Shown in pieces: positions 11,601 to 20,257 of a stretch of 42,358 bases of DNA. Position 1 is the stretch's first letter, and every line of letters starts with the position of its first letter. Made by a program: the position numbers and the translations under genes. Origin of the DNA: Stentor roeselii (taxonomy: Eukaryota > Ciliophora > Heterotrichea > Heterotrichida > Stentoridae). The notes under the pieces were generated by a model, which saw nothing but the letters and a program-made list of their open reading frames with translations, did not search any database and had not been told where the DNA came from. The DNA is taken from NCBI GenBank assembly GCA_006503475.1, contig RSEH01000341.1, forward strand, positions 1 to 42,358. The letters are read 5' to 3'.

Positions 11601-11867
11601 CTCAGAAGTCTTCAAACTAAAGTTTTCGATTGCTTGTGCTGAGAAATTCCAGTATTTATAAAAACTTAGTGAAAAAAGTAATAAGTTCGATTTATAAGCC
11701 TGAGTGCAATTTGACCCATTTTGAAGGTACCCTGTTGGGCAGAGGGGGACACAGGTGATATCCCTAAAGTTCAAACCAGCTGGGCAGGAACAAGAAGTAC
11801 CTGTGCAGTAAGAAAGCGAATTACAGAGCTGGGACTTAATAAACTGGAGCAAAAATAGGACATGCAT
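5679..11867 (-). CDS. Giant Cys-rich multi-module surface protein with C-terminal membrane domain, 2057 aa
   Basis: One gene with a 15-nt intron (6405-6419); without splicing a TAG would cut off the last four membrane segments. A signal peptide (residues 1-15, MHVLFLLQFIKSQLC) leads into about 1700 extracellular residues built as four repeats of a lectin/laminin-G-like domain plus a furin/EGF-like Cys-rich stretch. Each lectin-like unit begins near an RGxxF motif (about residues 104, 466, 794 and 1197) and ends with a GF(I/L)Y motif. About seven hydrophobic segments follow (for example NLTVGAFFLAIMAVIKLL, GLSFWIFYLIYV, VVRVVIAAWALNILYGVVVL), then a hydrophilic tail of about 80 residues. Many N-x-S/T sites fit surface exposure. 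Ciliates carry many such furin-like multi-pass proteins, some compared with TRP-type channels; receptor, adhesion or channel function is inference. Confidence 0.85.
6405..6419 (-). other. 15-nt intron in the giant membrane protein gene
   Basis: The sense sequence is GTAAGGAATATTTAG. Removing it deletes an in-frame TAG and joins two halves of one transmembrane segment (FFLGLVVL to IFQFAGVFLL). Confidence 0.85.
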
Positions 11868-13082
11868 TTTTACCTGGATTAACTTTCTTGAAAATATGAA
11901 GGTTCTTATAGATATTAAACTTTTTGATTGGGGGATTGGATATTATGATTCTGAATGGATTGAAAATAGAATATTGCTGGAATTGATCGAGAAGTCTTGG
12001 GGCTGGCTTTATTGAATGTTTGAGTTTAAGTCATTTTTACAAAAAAATGAATTTTTCGGCTCTTTTGAATTGTTTAAATGGAATTATTTGATTTATTTCT
12101 TAATGTGATATCAAATCAAGATCATCTTAGTCTCACTTTAATTACTTTGGTCTGTATAGACTCTCAAAAATATATATCTTGGTTTTAATTCAGCTGAAGT
12201 AAGTATCTTATGAACCTAATTATTGAGATTTTTTTTATCATGAGTTCAAAGTGAAAAATAAATTTCTTACCAGGAGTACTCTCATAGTATAAATGTTCTA
12301 AGGGAGATTAACTTGATTAAAGAAACAAGAATTCACCTATTTTATGATGTAAACAAATTTATACTTTTAGAAATTTATGATAGATATAGTTGATATACTA
12401 TTAGAAACTTATTCAAATTATTCATAAAATATCAAGATTTTCTAGTATTTCAAAGATAAATCAATAATGAATCATCTAATTTATAGATAAAAGCTGCTAT
12501 TGATGATAAAGCAATCTATTCACTTAATTATAATAATGATAGATTAATTGAGAATTCTAGATTCAATTAAGAACTGATATAAAAATTCAATAATTGTATA
12601 CCATTCGAAAATCAGGCTGTACTGACAATAAAAATCCATTATATATTACTAGTTCTATGAGTAGTAAATATTAAGATAAATACTAGCGTCAAAAGATAAA
12701 TTTTATACATCAAGTTTTTACTTCACTCTCTAATATACTCTTACTTAATATTGTTATTGTTTTATTATTTGTATATAAGGTAAAGCGCTAACTTTGTTAT
12801 ACTAAAATATAGGCTTTAACAGGTATATTATATCCATGTATTAAGCTTTCAGTATGAATTACTGAATATCAAAGATTATATCACTTATTACCCCTAAAGA
12901 TTAAACTTATACTGAATCAAAAGATTAAGTTCAACCCTCCACCAATCTCTCCATCTCTTAAAACCGAATTCCTAAAAATCTCTTCCAAATCTTTCTAAAA
13001 CTTCCCCATTCCCAATCCAATCCCTAAATCCCTCCAAAATCCAATCCGCCATCCTTCACAATCCTTCAAATAAACCAAAAAA
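11868..13082. other. 1.2-kb divergent intergenic region
   Basis: It separates the starts of the giant membrane protein (minus) and the Cys-rich three-TM protein (plus), so it should contain both promoters. The last 150 bases before the plus-strand ATG are markedly pyrimidine-rich. Near its left end the plus strand has a 39-codon ATG frame at 11896-12015 (FDWGIGYYDSEWIENRI is part of it), ended by TGA and followed directly by another 29-codon ATG frame at 12016-12105. These may be a small gene remnant; I cannot support them as a gene. The remainder shows nothing recognisable. Confidence 0.5.
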
Positions 13083-14504
13083 ATGGCAATATCATCGCAC
13101 ACAAAGTGGCTTCGTTTCCTAAACCTTCTCTTCTGCGTAGTGATCCTAGTTCTCTCCGGCAACGCCTACACACGGATCTGTTCCCCTCCAAACCACATAG
13201 ACCGTAAGCCCTAATCAGAAATAATCGAGAACTGGAAGCGTCTAAGCATTTACAACCTAGACTCGGTAGGCGGATCTGAAAACTGCGGCTTCGGCTACGA
13301 AGAAATTCATTATTCCTCAAAATGGTCAGGTTCAGTCTCAGGGTGTTACTGCAAGTCAGGCGGATCCTTATCAAAAGGCTCATGTTCCTCAAGCGAAAAA
13401 TCAGCGGGTTGTTCAGATGTCTCAGAAACAAGTCCTTTTTTGATGAACTCCTGGAGAGGGCGAAAAATTTGTGTTCTTCGAGCAGGAACTGCTGTTTACT
13501 GGGCACCTGACCCGGATTCTGATTCTTGTGAATCGAAAAAGGACACTGATGGGAATAAAATTGAGTTTATTAAATGTGGAACTGGAAATGCAGCTGTTTG
13601 TCAAGAGAAAAATCTTGGATGCCCTGTGAATAGAGTGAAATTGGTTAAGTCTTCTGAACCGAAACCGAGTGATATGAGCAATTTTGTGTTTTTAGGAGAT
13701 GATTATAAACTTTACTTTGGGTATGCGAATTCTTCGAGTGTTGAAGGACCGATTATTGATTTTGCTATTTCTGAAGGGGATCGATGTCTTCAGGACCCGG
13801 GGGATGTTGATAATGATGATAAAGAAATTTATAAATTGGGGAAAAGTCAACCTGATGAATGTAAATATGTTGATGAAAGGTTTATTAGGGTGGACTCGAT
13901 GGATGAAATTACTTTTTATAAATATAACAATTTGCAGAATGTCAGCACTTTGCCTGGACTTGTGTTGAATGAAAAGGTTAAGTATCACCTTTCTTTTCGA
14001 AGTAGCATCTTATGGAAAACTGTCTGTCATAAGAATTATTACAGTAGAAAGACCTTGCATGATAATAGAAGACCTTTCTCTTATTTATATGGACTGCATC
14101 TCGCGGTTTTAATTGTTGAAACTATTTTTGCTGCGTATTTGGTGATTGCTGACCCGATAATGCTTTACTTTTGCTATAAAAAAGCAGAGGAAGAGATAAA
14201 TGAGTACGATCAGCCGATTTACACTATTCTTATTGTTGAAAAGTTCTTGAAAATCATTCTTGTACCGCTTGTGTTAACGACTTGTATTGTGGTGGCTTAT
14301 TATCGCAACTGGTTTTATAATTTAGAAGAAAGATGCTGTTCTGATCCGACTACCAATGCTTGTTTCGGGTTCGTTGATTATATTTTAGATGATTTATATG
14401 GACTGGACTGGGCGAACTTCAGTGTTATTGTCACTGTTTTGATCGTTGATTTAATTTCAGGACTTTGCTTATTCGTTTCAAGGACCAAGGAGAATTTTTC
14501 ATAG
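13083..14504 (+). CDS. Cys-rich secreted/ectodomain protein with three C-terminal membrane segments, 468 aa
   Basis: Start at ATG 13083. A 15-nt intron (13204-13218) removes an in-frame TAA and keeps the frame, so the protein extends well upstream of the longest uninterrupted frame. Residues 9-29 form a signal peptide or signal anchor (WLRFLNLLFCVVILVL), followed by about 300 residues with many Cys (CGFGYEE, GCYCKSGG, AVCQEKNLGC) and acidic loops. Three hydrophobic segments lie near residues 329-359, 382-402 and 441-459, and a short basic tail ends the protein. I do not recognise the family; the architecture suggests a plasma-membrane or alveolar-sac protein with an extracellular Cys-rich domain. 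It is divergent from the giant membrane protein gene, and the two could act at the same surface (inference). Confidence 0.75.
13204..13218 (+). other. 15-nt intron in the Cys-rich three-TM protein gene
   Basis: GTAAGCCCTAATCAG, with the branch-type TAA at positions 9-11. Splicing changes ..HIDRKP-stop-SEII.. to ..HIDQII... Confidence 0.85.
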
Positions 14505-14559
14505 TTAGTGTATGATAATAAAACCTCTCAACAATTGTAACAGCATAATTATAAAACAA

Positions 14560-15003
14560 ATGCTAAATTTAAACTTTCTTCGCTTCAAACATCCAAGTTT
14601 GATATCTCTTCACTACTCCAAAACTCCAGTGAAGCTTCCAGAGTACAGAATCAAATCCTTAAAACAAAAAACCGACCTATGCATCTTAGACCTATCAAGT
14701 CCTCTCAAAAGTGAAGTCAAGTCCTCATCAACCCTTCAAAAGTCGCGCCTTTCCTCATCAAGCCAAAAGAAATTCCAAGTTTCAAACAAAAACTTCAGAT
14801 TTCCAGTAAAATCATCAAAACACCATTCCTCTTCTTCAAAGCCTTCAACGCCGTGTCTTCCAACGACTCCCAACTCATCCACAATAAAACTAAAAAAAGT
14901 CCTAATCAAAAAATCTCAAAAATCAACCCCGGCTCAATCCTTCCAAGTTCCTCGATCAAACCTGCCGACTTCCATTCAAATCTTAAATAAATGGAAAACT
15001 TGA
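14560..15003 (+). CDS. Small Ser/Lys-rich protein of unknown function, 147 aa
   Basis: A Ser-, Lys- and Pro-rich basic protein with no recognised domain (for example SSSTLQKSRLSSSSQKKFQV). Codon use resembles the neighbouring genes, which supports real coding. The start chosen is ATG 14560; an in-frame ATG at 14512, only 7 bp after the previous stop, would give 163 residues but adds an AT-rich, Asn-rich leader. The TGA stop at 15001-15003 lies 13 bp inside the next gene on the same strand, in another frame. Low-complexity phosphorylatable proteins of this kind are often cytoskeletal, but nothing here proves it. Confidence 0.6.
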   Translation: MLNLNFLRFKHPSLISLHYSKTPVKLPEYRIKSLKQKTDLCILDLSSPLKSEVKSSSTLQKSRLSSSSQKKFQVSNKNFRFPVKSSKHHSSSSKPSTPCLPTTPNSSTIKLKKVLIKKSQKSTPAQSFQVPRSNLPTSIQILNKWKT

Positions 15004-16046
15004 CTGAAAGTATTCTAATCCAGGCGGGTTTGCTTAAAGATTATTTAGACCTTTTCCACGCGCATCACATTGAAAGTGAAGTTTGGGTTGAAATCACTTC
15101 AGAGCACTTAAAAGCGATAGGAATGAGCAACTCTCATCATATTAAACAGATTCTCAACAAAAGAGACCAAATCCTCGGCATCCAGTCCTCGATTCACTCG
15201 AATCTTGGAAATATTGAGGCTAAACCTGAGCCTTCTCAGGACTTGTCCATTTCTTTCAATGCTGTCGTCAAGGCTGCCAGGCTTCAGACTAAGATGAAGA
15301 CTGAATCAGCTGAAAATGTTTTGAAAAAAGTGAAGTCTCTTGATATGTCTAGCAAGAATTTGACTTCGATTAGTAATTTAACGAGATGTGCTAGTCTTCA
15401 AATGCTTTCTCTCAGTCATAACTCGATTGTTCATATTTCTGGACTTGAACAGCTTAGAAGTTTGAGGATTTTGAATTTGGAATCGAATTTAATACAAAAA
15501 ATTGAAGGACTTGCAACCTTGACTGCTTTAGAAAAGTGTTATTTGGATTATAATTATATTAAGGTCATGGAAGGACTTGAGAATCTTCAGAGACTTGCTG
15601 AGTTTACCTTGAATCATCAGCAGGGACCCGGAAGTCTTTTTATTGATGAAAATTCTGTTGTTGCTGTTTCGCCTTCTTTGAGAAAACTTGCTTTGGCTGG
15701 AAATTTTATTGAGGATATTTCGAACCTTTGGTATTTGGATGGACTTGTTGAACTTGACTTGGCTGGCAATAGTGTTACTTTTTGTGAGGATTTGTATAAA
15801 ATGCTTAGTTGTCTTAGGTATCTTCAGAAACTTAAACTGGCAGGAAACCCAGTATCCAAAAGACCCAAATACCGAGACGAGATGATCCTCTGGAGCCACA
15901 ATTTACAAGAGCTCGACGATAAAAACATATTAGCAAACGAAAAAGAGTACTTATTCCGTCTAAAAGGCAAAAGAGTCTCCGAATTTCCAAAAGAAAAACC
16001 AAACGAATCCTTAGAACTCGAGATAAAAGGAAATAAATATAATTAA
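14991..16046 (+). CDS. SAM-domain plus leucine-rich-repeat protein, PPP1R42-like, 351 aa
   Basis: Residues 1-65 form a SAM domain (GLLKDYLDLF, then EHLKAIGMSNSHHIKQIL). From about residue 110 come SDS22-type leucine-rich repeats (LDMSSKNLTSISNL, LSLSHNSIVHISGLEQL, LNLESNLIQKIEGL). The C-terminal part, with the insert GPGSLFIDENSVVAVSPSLR and the cap LAGNPVSKRPKYRDEMILW, closely resembles vertebrate PPP1R42/LRRC67, a PP1-binding LRR protein associated with centrosomes and cilia. The vertebrate protein, as far as I know, has no SAM domain, so this is an unusual combination. It overlaps the preceding gene by 13 bp and converges on the DYRK gene with 31 bp between stops. Confidence 0.85.
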   Translation: MENLTESILIQAGLLKDYLDLFHAHHIESEVWVEITSEHLKAIGMSNSHHIKQILNKRDQILGIQSSIHSNLGNIEAKPEPSQDLSISFNAVVKAARLQTKMKTESAENVLKKVKSLDMSSKNLTSISNLTRCASLQMLSLSHNSIVHISGLEQLRSLRILNLESNLIQKIEGLATLTALEKCYLDYNYIKVMEGLENLQRLAEFTLNHQQGPGSLFIDENSVVAVSPSLRKLALAGNFIEDISNLWYLDGLVELDLAGNSVTFCEDLYKMLSCLRYLQKLKLAGNPVSKRPKYRDEMILWSHNLQELDDKNILANEKEYLFRLKGKRVSEFPKEKPNESLELEIKGNKYN

Positions 16047-16077
16047 CTGTATTGAGTACATTAGTAATTAATTCTAT

Positions 16078-17643
16078 TCAAGAAAACAAAAAAGCTTTTG
16101 AGGTTTTTTTCGTTCCTTTAACTTCAATGTTCTTCGTCGTCACCGGCTTGGCCTTGGAATGATCCGCGATCCACTCACAAGCCAAAGCCTCTTGAGGCGT
16201 GATGCGATCTGAGGGTTCCCAAACAAAGCACATTTTGATAAGTTTCACAAATCCTTTATCAGAGTTCCTTAAATACTGACGAATTTTCTTACTTCCAGGA
16301 ACTCTTTTCTTACCTTTCGAGTTGATAAAAGTCTTAGGAAAGTTATTTTCATCAAAAAAGATTTTACTTCTAGATGCTTTTGAAATCAGTTCAAAAGGAG
16401 GAGGACCTAAGAATTCCATTATGCAAAGTAATTGCTCTGATTCTGACTCGCCTGGAAAAATAGGGTAACCGGTCAGGAGTTCGCATAAGATACAGCCGAA
16501 ACTCCACATGTCTATTGCCATTGTGTAGGGAAGGCCGAGGATTACCTCTGGAGCTCTGTAAAAACGACTTTGGATGTAGGTGAAGACTCGTTTATCGATA
16601 AAACATGAACTTCCGAAATCTATCACTTTTACTGCTGACCTGTTTGGCTGTTTTAAGAGAATGTTTTCAGGTTTCAGGTCGCAGTGGATTATTCGAGAGT
16701 CGTATAAGAGGACTAGGGTTTGGAGGATTTGAACTGCGAAGCGCTTTATCAGGCTAAGGGATAGACCTTGGAACTGGTTGCCTTTGATGAAGTCGTACAG
16801 GTTCATGCTAAGCAGTTCAAAAGAAATGCACTAATTACTAGTTACGATGTGGTTTCTGAACTGAAAACTTGATTGAATATGAACCACGTTAAAAGCACTT
16901 TCAGCATCTTTTTTCCTTAAAGTCTTCAAAATCTCAATCTCAACCATAGCCTGTTGCTGAAACCTAGGTTTATTCCTAATAACTTTCAACGCACAATGAC
17001 ACTGATGTTTAAAATCAAAAACCTTAAAAACCTGTCCAAAACTTCCTCTTCCAACAAGTTCTAAAATTTCATAGCGATAAGCAACATGATCTTTTACAAA
17101 TCCTTTATAATCTCCATTTTCATCATCAAATCCATAATTCAAAGACCCCGGCTGTGTTTTCATTTTCTTTGCCTCAATTCCAATGCAATAAACATGTTGA
17201 TACCTTAAAATCTCTGACTGTTCAAAGTCACTTAATTTCGCTGAAAAGTTCCTCAATACACAAGCAGGATTAGTAGGAAGTTGCAAGTCAGTCCATGCCC
17301 GAACAGGATTTTCAACAATTCGTTCATTTGAATGTTGACTGAAGTTCAAAGACTCCGTCTTTGAATGGTTCCGAACTGTCAAGTTTCCCAAGTAAACGCC
17401 AGACGTGTTCACACTGTTTGTTGTTGAAATATTTGCAGAGACTGTCGCGCCGACAAGGTTAGAAGCTCGACTAACGTGAATATTTCTGCCAGATGAAGGA
17501 AAGAATTTGCTTTCAGGTAAAGAAGGAACTGCCTGAGCGATTGGTTTGATCTTTGAAGGTTTTGAAGCTTTTTCAGTCACTTTGAAGTCTCGGGAAGATT
17601 TAGGTAGGTCTTTGCATGACTGGCTTTCAACAGATTTTCTCAT
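16078..17643 (-). CDS. Class-II DYRK protein kinase (DYRK2/4-like), 516 aa
   Basis: A single gene with a 15-nt intron (16831-16845); unspliced, a TAG splits the kinase domain. Residues 1-110 are Ser-rich. A NAPA-like region (about 115-190) precedes the catalytic domain, with the Gly loop GRGSFGQVF near 198, Lys220, HCDLKPEN at 315-322 and DFG at 337-339. The signature FELLSMNLYDF and IQSRFYRAPEVILG mark the DYRK family. DYRKs autophosphorylate the second Tyr of an activation-loop YxY; here the loop reads FTY (349-351), so the functional Tyr is kept and the first is Phe. It phosphorylates Ser/Thr in substrates. It lies 31 bp downstream of the calcineurin A gene on the same strand. Confidence 0.93.
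16831..16845 (-). other. 15-nt intron in the DYRK gene
   Basis: GTAACTAGTAATTAG in sense. Splicing joins FRNHI to CISFELLSMN, which matches the uninterrupted DYRK2 sequence; this is the strongest homology proof of the micro-introns here. Confidence 0.93.
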
Positions 17644-17674
17644 TATATTAGTTATTTCTATTATCTTTCTCAGA

Positions 17675-19099
17675 TTAGCTACTAATGATACTCGGGCGCT
17701 TCTCGTTTATCCTGTCGAGGGTCTTCGCATTGGTGAAGTCAGAAAGTGCATCTTCTAAAGCTTTTCTTCCTTTTTGGATCAGTCCTCTAGGAATCTTCTG
17801 GTCAGGGCATAAACCTTTCAACTGCATGATCAGTTCTTCTTCTTCCCTGATAGTTTTAAACATTTTCATCATACGTGACATGGCCTTGACTTTCTTTCGA
17901 AGTTTTCCAACTTTAGACTCACGAAGTTCTTTATTAATTTCATTGATTTTAGTTCCATCAGCTTTTTTCTCTTCTTCGTCGCCATTTTTAATGGGTGTGA
18001 AAATGTTTTTCATGATATCTAAAATTTTTTCAATGACGAAAGGAATGCTCCAAGAAAATAAGTCTTTAAAGTCAGGAAGAAGATAAGGATGGCCTGAATA
18101 GTTGAATTGTTGAACGTCTAGACCTGTTCCTTCATCGAAGTTTATCACGGCTCCTTTGTTGTTGTACATGTCGCAGTAGTTTGGTGCTGAAAAAATCGTG
18201 ATGACCAGGGGGAACTGGTTGGGACCGTTCCAGTTATGCATTTTGTAACCTTCGAGCTGAACCTCGTGTGCACGGATTATAGAGAGCAGCTTGTTACGCT
18301 TTAAAAAGGTGCTTACTGCGTTTTTTCCGAAGAAGTAGCTGCATCCGCGGACTTCGTTCACTTTGAACTTGTCCTCACAGTCTCCTGTGTCGCTGTCTAC
18401 CGGGTCAGACCAGAGCAAGTCGCAGACCAAGCCGCCCTGAGGCGGTTCTAAAAACCTGTTAGTCTTTAAAATATTATCAAGCGAGTTCAGCTCCGGTGAG
18501 ATCCCCGCATGAACTGCCAAGAACTTCTTATTAATCAAGCAAGCCAGGGGCATGGTATCAAAGCTTTCACAGATGATATCATAAAACTCAAGGTCATACT
18601 TATGCAAACATTCAGCTCTGAAGTTAAAATATGCAGTCATTTGTCTACACTCATGATTTCCTCTCATCAAGTAGTAATTTGCAGGGTAGTTTAATTTCAA
18701 TGAGTACAAAGTCAACATGACTTCAACAGAATAGCTTCCTCTATCGACATAGTCGCCTAAAAATACGAATTTCGTGTTTGCAAGGTCTCCTTTCATTTCA
18801 AGCATCTTGACTAAGTCATGGAACTGTCCGTGAATGTCCCCGACGATGGTCACTGCGCAGTTCAGCTCGATCATGTTTTTTTCTTTGCGGAATATTTCAG
18901 TCGCTTGTCTGATGATGTTGATCGCGTCGACTTTTGACACTCGTCCTTCTTTTTTTAAATGGTTTTTTAGACCTGAGAAGTGAGGCGGCTTGTTGGGACC
19001 GTAGGGGAAGAGGATCTCAGTCGGAATCGGACGGTGAGGAGGAGGCTCCACGTCGTTTCTTACTCGGTCTGCAAGAGGGTCACTCAGAGGTTCTACCAT
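17675..19099 (-). CDS. Calcineurin A, Ca2+/calmodulin-dependent Ser/Thr phosphatase catalytic subunit, 474 aa
   Basis: A full-length PP2B. The PPP metal-binding motifs are intact: GDIHGQFHD, GDYVDRG and RGNHE, followed by the SAPNYCDMYNNKGA loop. After the catalytic core comes the calcineurin-B-binding helix (LFSWSIPFVIEKILDIM), then a basic calmodulin-binding segment (KLRKKVKAMSRMMKMFKTIR) and the LKGLCPDQKIPRGLI stretch that corresponds to the animal 'LKGLTPTG' region. No clear autoinhibitory peptide could be identified in the last 40 residues. The expected partners are calcineurin B and calmodulin, neither in this window. It precedes the DYRK kinase on the same strand with a 31-bp gap; in animals the two enzyme types act antagonistically on NFAT. 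Confidence 0.95.
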   Translation of the reverse strand: MVEPLSDPLADRVRNDVEPPPHRPIPTEILFPYGPNKPPHFSGLKNHLKKEGRVSKVDAINIIRQATEIFRKEKNMIELNCAVTIVGDIHGQFHDLVKMLEMKGDLANTKFVFLGDYVDRGSYSVEVMLTLYSLKLNYPANYYLMRGNHECRQMTAYFNFRAECLHKYDLEFYDIICESFDTMPLACLINKKFLAVHAGISPELNSLDNILKTNRFLEPPQGGLVCDLLWSDPVDSDTGDCEDKFKVNEVRGCSYFFGKNAVSTFLKRNKLLSIIRAHEVQLEGYKMHNWNGPNQFPLVITIFSAPNYCDMYNNKGAVINFDEGTGLDVQQFNYSGHPYLLPDFKDLFSWSIPFVIEKILDIMKNIFTPIKNGDEEEKKADGTKINEINKELRESKVGKLRKKVKAMSRMMKMFKTIREEEELIMQLKGLCPDQKIPRGLIQKGRKALEDALSDFTNAKTLDRINEKRPSIISS

Positions 19100-19485
19100 T
19101 TTATATTTGACTGGTTTTGCTCAGTTTTTTGAATCAAAGAAGAATGATTCCAGGGGAAAGTTGAGATTTTAGCGAAAGGATGAAAAGGAATGGCTTGGGT
19201 TTATTTATTTTTTTGTTGGTTGGAATTTGGGGTAAATGGTTGATTTATGTGAATTTTTTAGATATAGAAATTTATGGTAATGGAGTTTTATGTGTAGAGG
19301 ATTAATATTTAAGGAAGGTTTTTTGATTTAGGAGGGTTTGGTTTTATGGGATTTGGATTAATTTAATTGAAATCGCTTGGAAGATGATTTTATATTGTTT
19401 AGAATGTTGTTTATTTAGATAAGAGTTCTCAGGGGGTCAAAGCCTGGGAAAGCTGGTTTCTTAATTTAAACTGGAATATATTTAA
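19100..19485. other. Divergent intergenic region
   Basis: It lies between the starts of calcineurin A (minus) and the small plus-strand gene. AT-rich; no open frame, repeat or structured element was seen. Confidence 0.5.
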
Positions 19486-19743
19486 ATGGAAAACTACTTT
19501 GATGATATATCAAAGAAAAGCATTCACATCTATACTATTCAAGCAGTTCAAAGTGGAAAAGAAACACTTGAAGACCTCAAAAAAACTCAGAAAATGCAAG
19601 AAACTCGAACAAATGTTGAAAATGCAATCATTTGTGTTAGACCTGCTCAAAAGGTTAGTAAATCCCGGGCTGTGAAAAAGCCTAAAGAAAAGATTGTAAG
19701 AAGAGTGATAAAAAACTCGAATGAAGTTTATGATTTCATATAA
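19486..19743 (+). CDS. Small basic protein of unknown function, 85 aa
   Basis: A short hydrophilic protein starting MENYFDDISKKSIHIYTIQA and rich in Lys, Glu and Val, with a basic C-terminal half (SRAVKKPKEKIVRRVIKN). The first 50 residues could form a helix (SGKETLEDLKKTQKMQETR). No family is recognised. It starts at ATG 19486 and ends in TAA, with more stops after it. Base composition is close to the neighbouring genes, so a real small gene is likelier than chance, but no homology supports it. Confidence 0.5.
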   Translation: MENYFDDISKKSIHIYTIQAVQSGKETLEDLKKTQKMQETRTNVENAIICVRPAQKVSKSRAVKKPKEKIVRRVIKNSNEVYDFI

Positions 19744-20257
19744 TTAAACTAAATTGGTCTTGATTTACTTTAATAGTCAAAATCAGGATTACTGAGAATT
19801 TCTGTTCTTTTATTTACAAACTAGTAGTTTAAGCCTTTATATAAGAATATTTCTTGTTTTTCTAGGTCTAAAATCAATAAACTAAGAAAATAGCCAAGTT
19901 TCTGTGATATTTAATCTTTATTTAAAGGTTCATTTGATTCAAATGAAGACTAATAAATAAAGTCGTGATCCATACTGATCCTAATAATTTTAAACTGGAA
20001 AAATACTCACTAATAGTCTCTATGTAATTCTTCTTCTCAAAAGAATTGAATTCAAGTGAGATCAGGTATCTATCCAAGATGCAATATTCAATCTCCAAGT
20101 CAGAATAAAGTCAAATTACAAATTTCTTTATCTTTTTGATTCCTCATTTCCTTGTGAACAGAAAGATGAATTGACTTAAACTTAAACAAATCATGTAGTT
20201 TTGGATCTAAAAGCTGAGTAGAACTAATAGTTTTCAATAACCTAATAATCTTAACAT
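19744..20257. other. Intergenic region with a possible gene remnant on the minus strand
   Basis: On the minus strand, 19922-20110 is open for about 62 codons from stop to stop and reads protein-like (for example LEIEYCILDRYLISLEF), preceded in another frame by a short ATG frame (MRNQKDKEICNLTLF, then TGA). There is no suitable start in the longer frame. It may be the remnant of a frameshifted gene. The other parts of the region show nothing recognisable. Confidence 0.35.

Noticed and set aside
13066-13506. 146-codon minus-strand frame over the first exon of the three-TM gene
   Set aside because: Arg/Leu-rich shadow; the plus-strand gene with signal peptide and intron explains the region.
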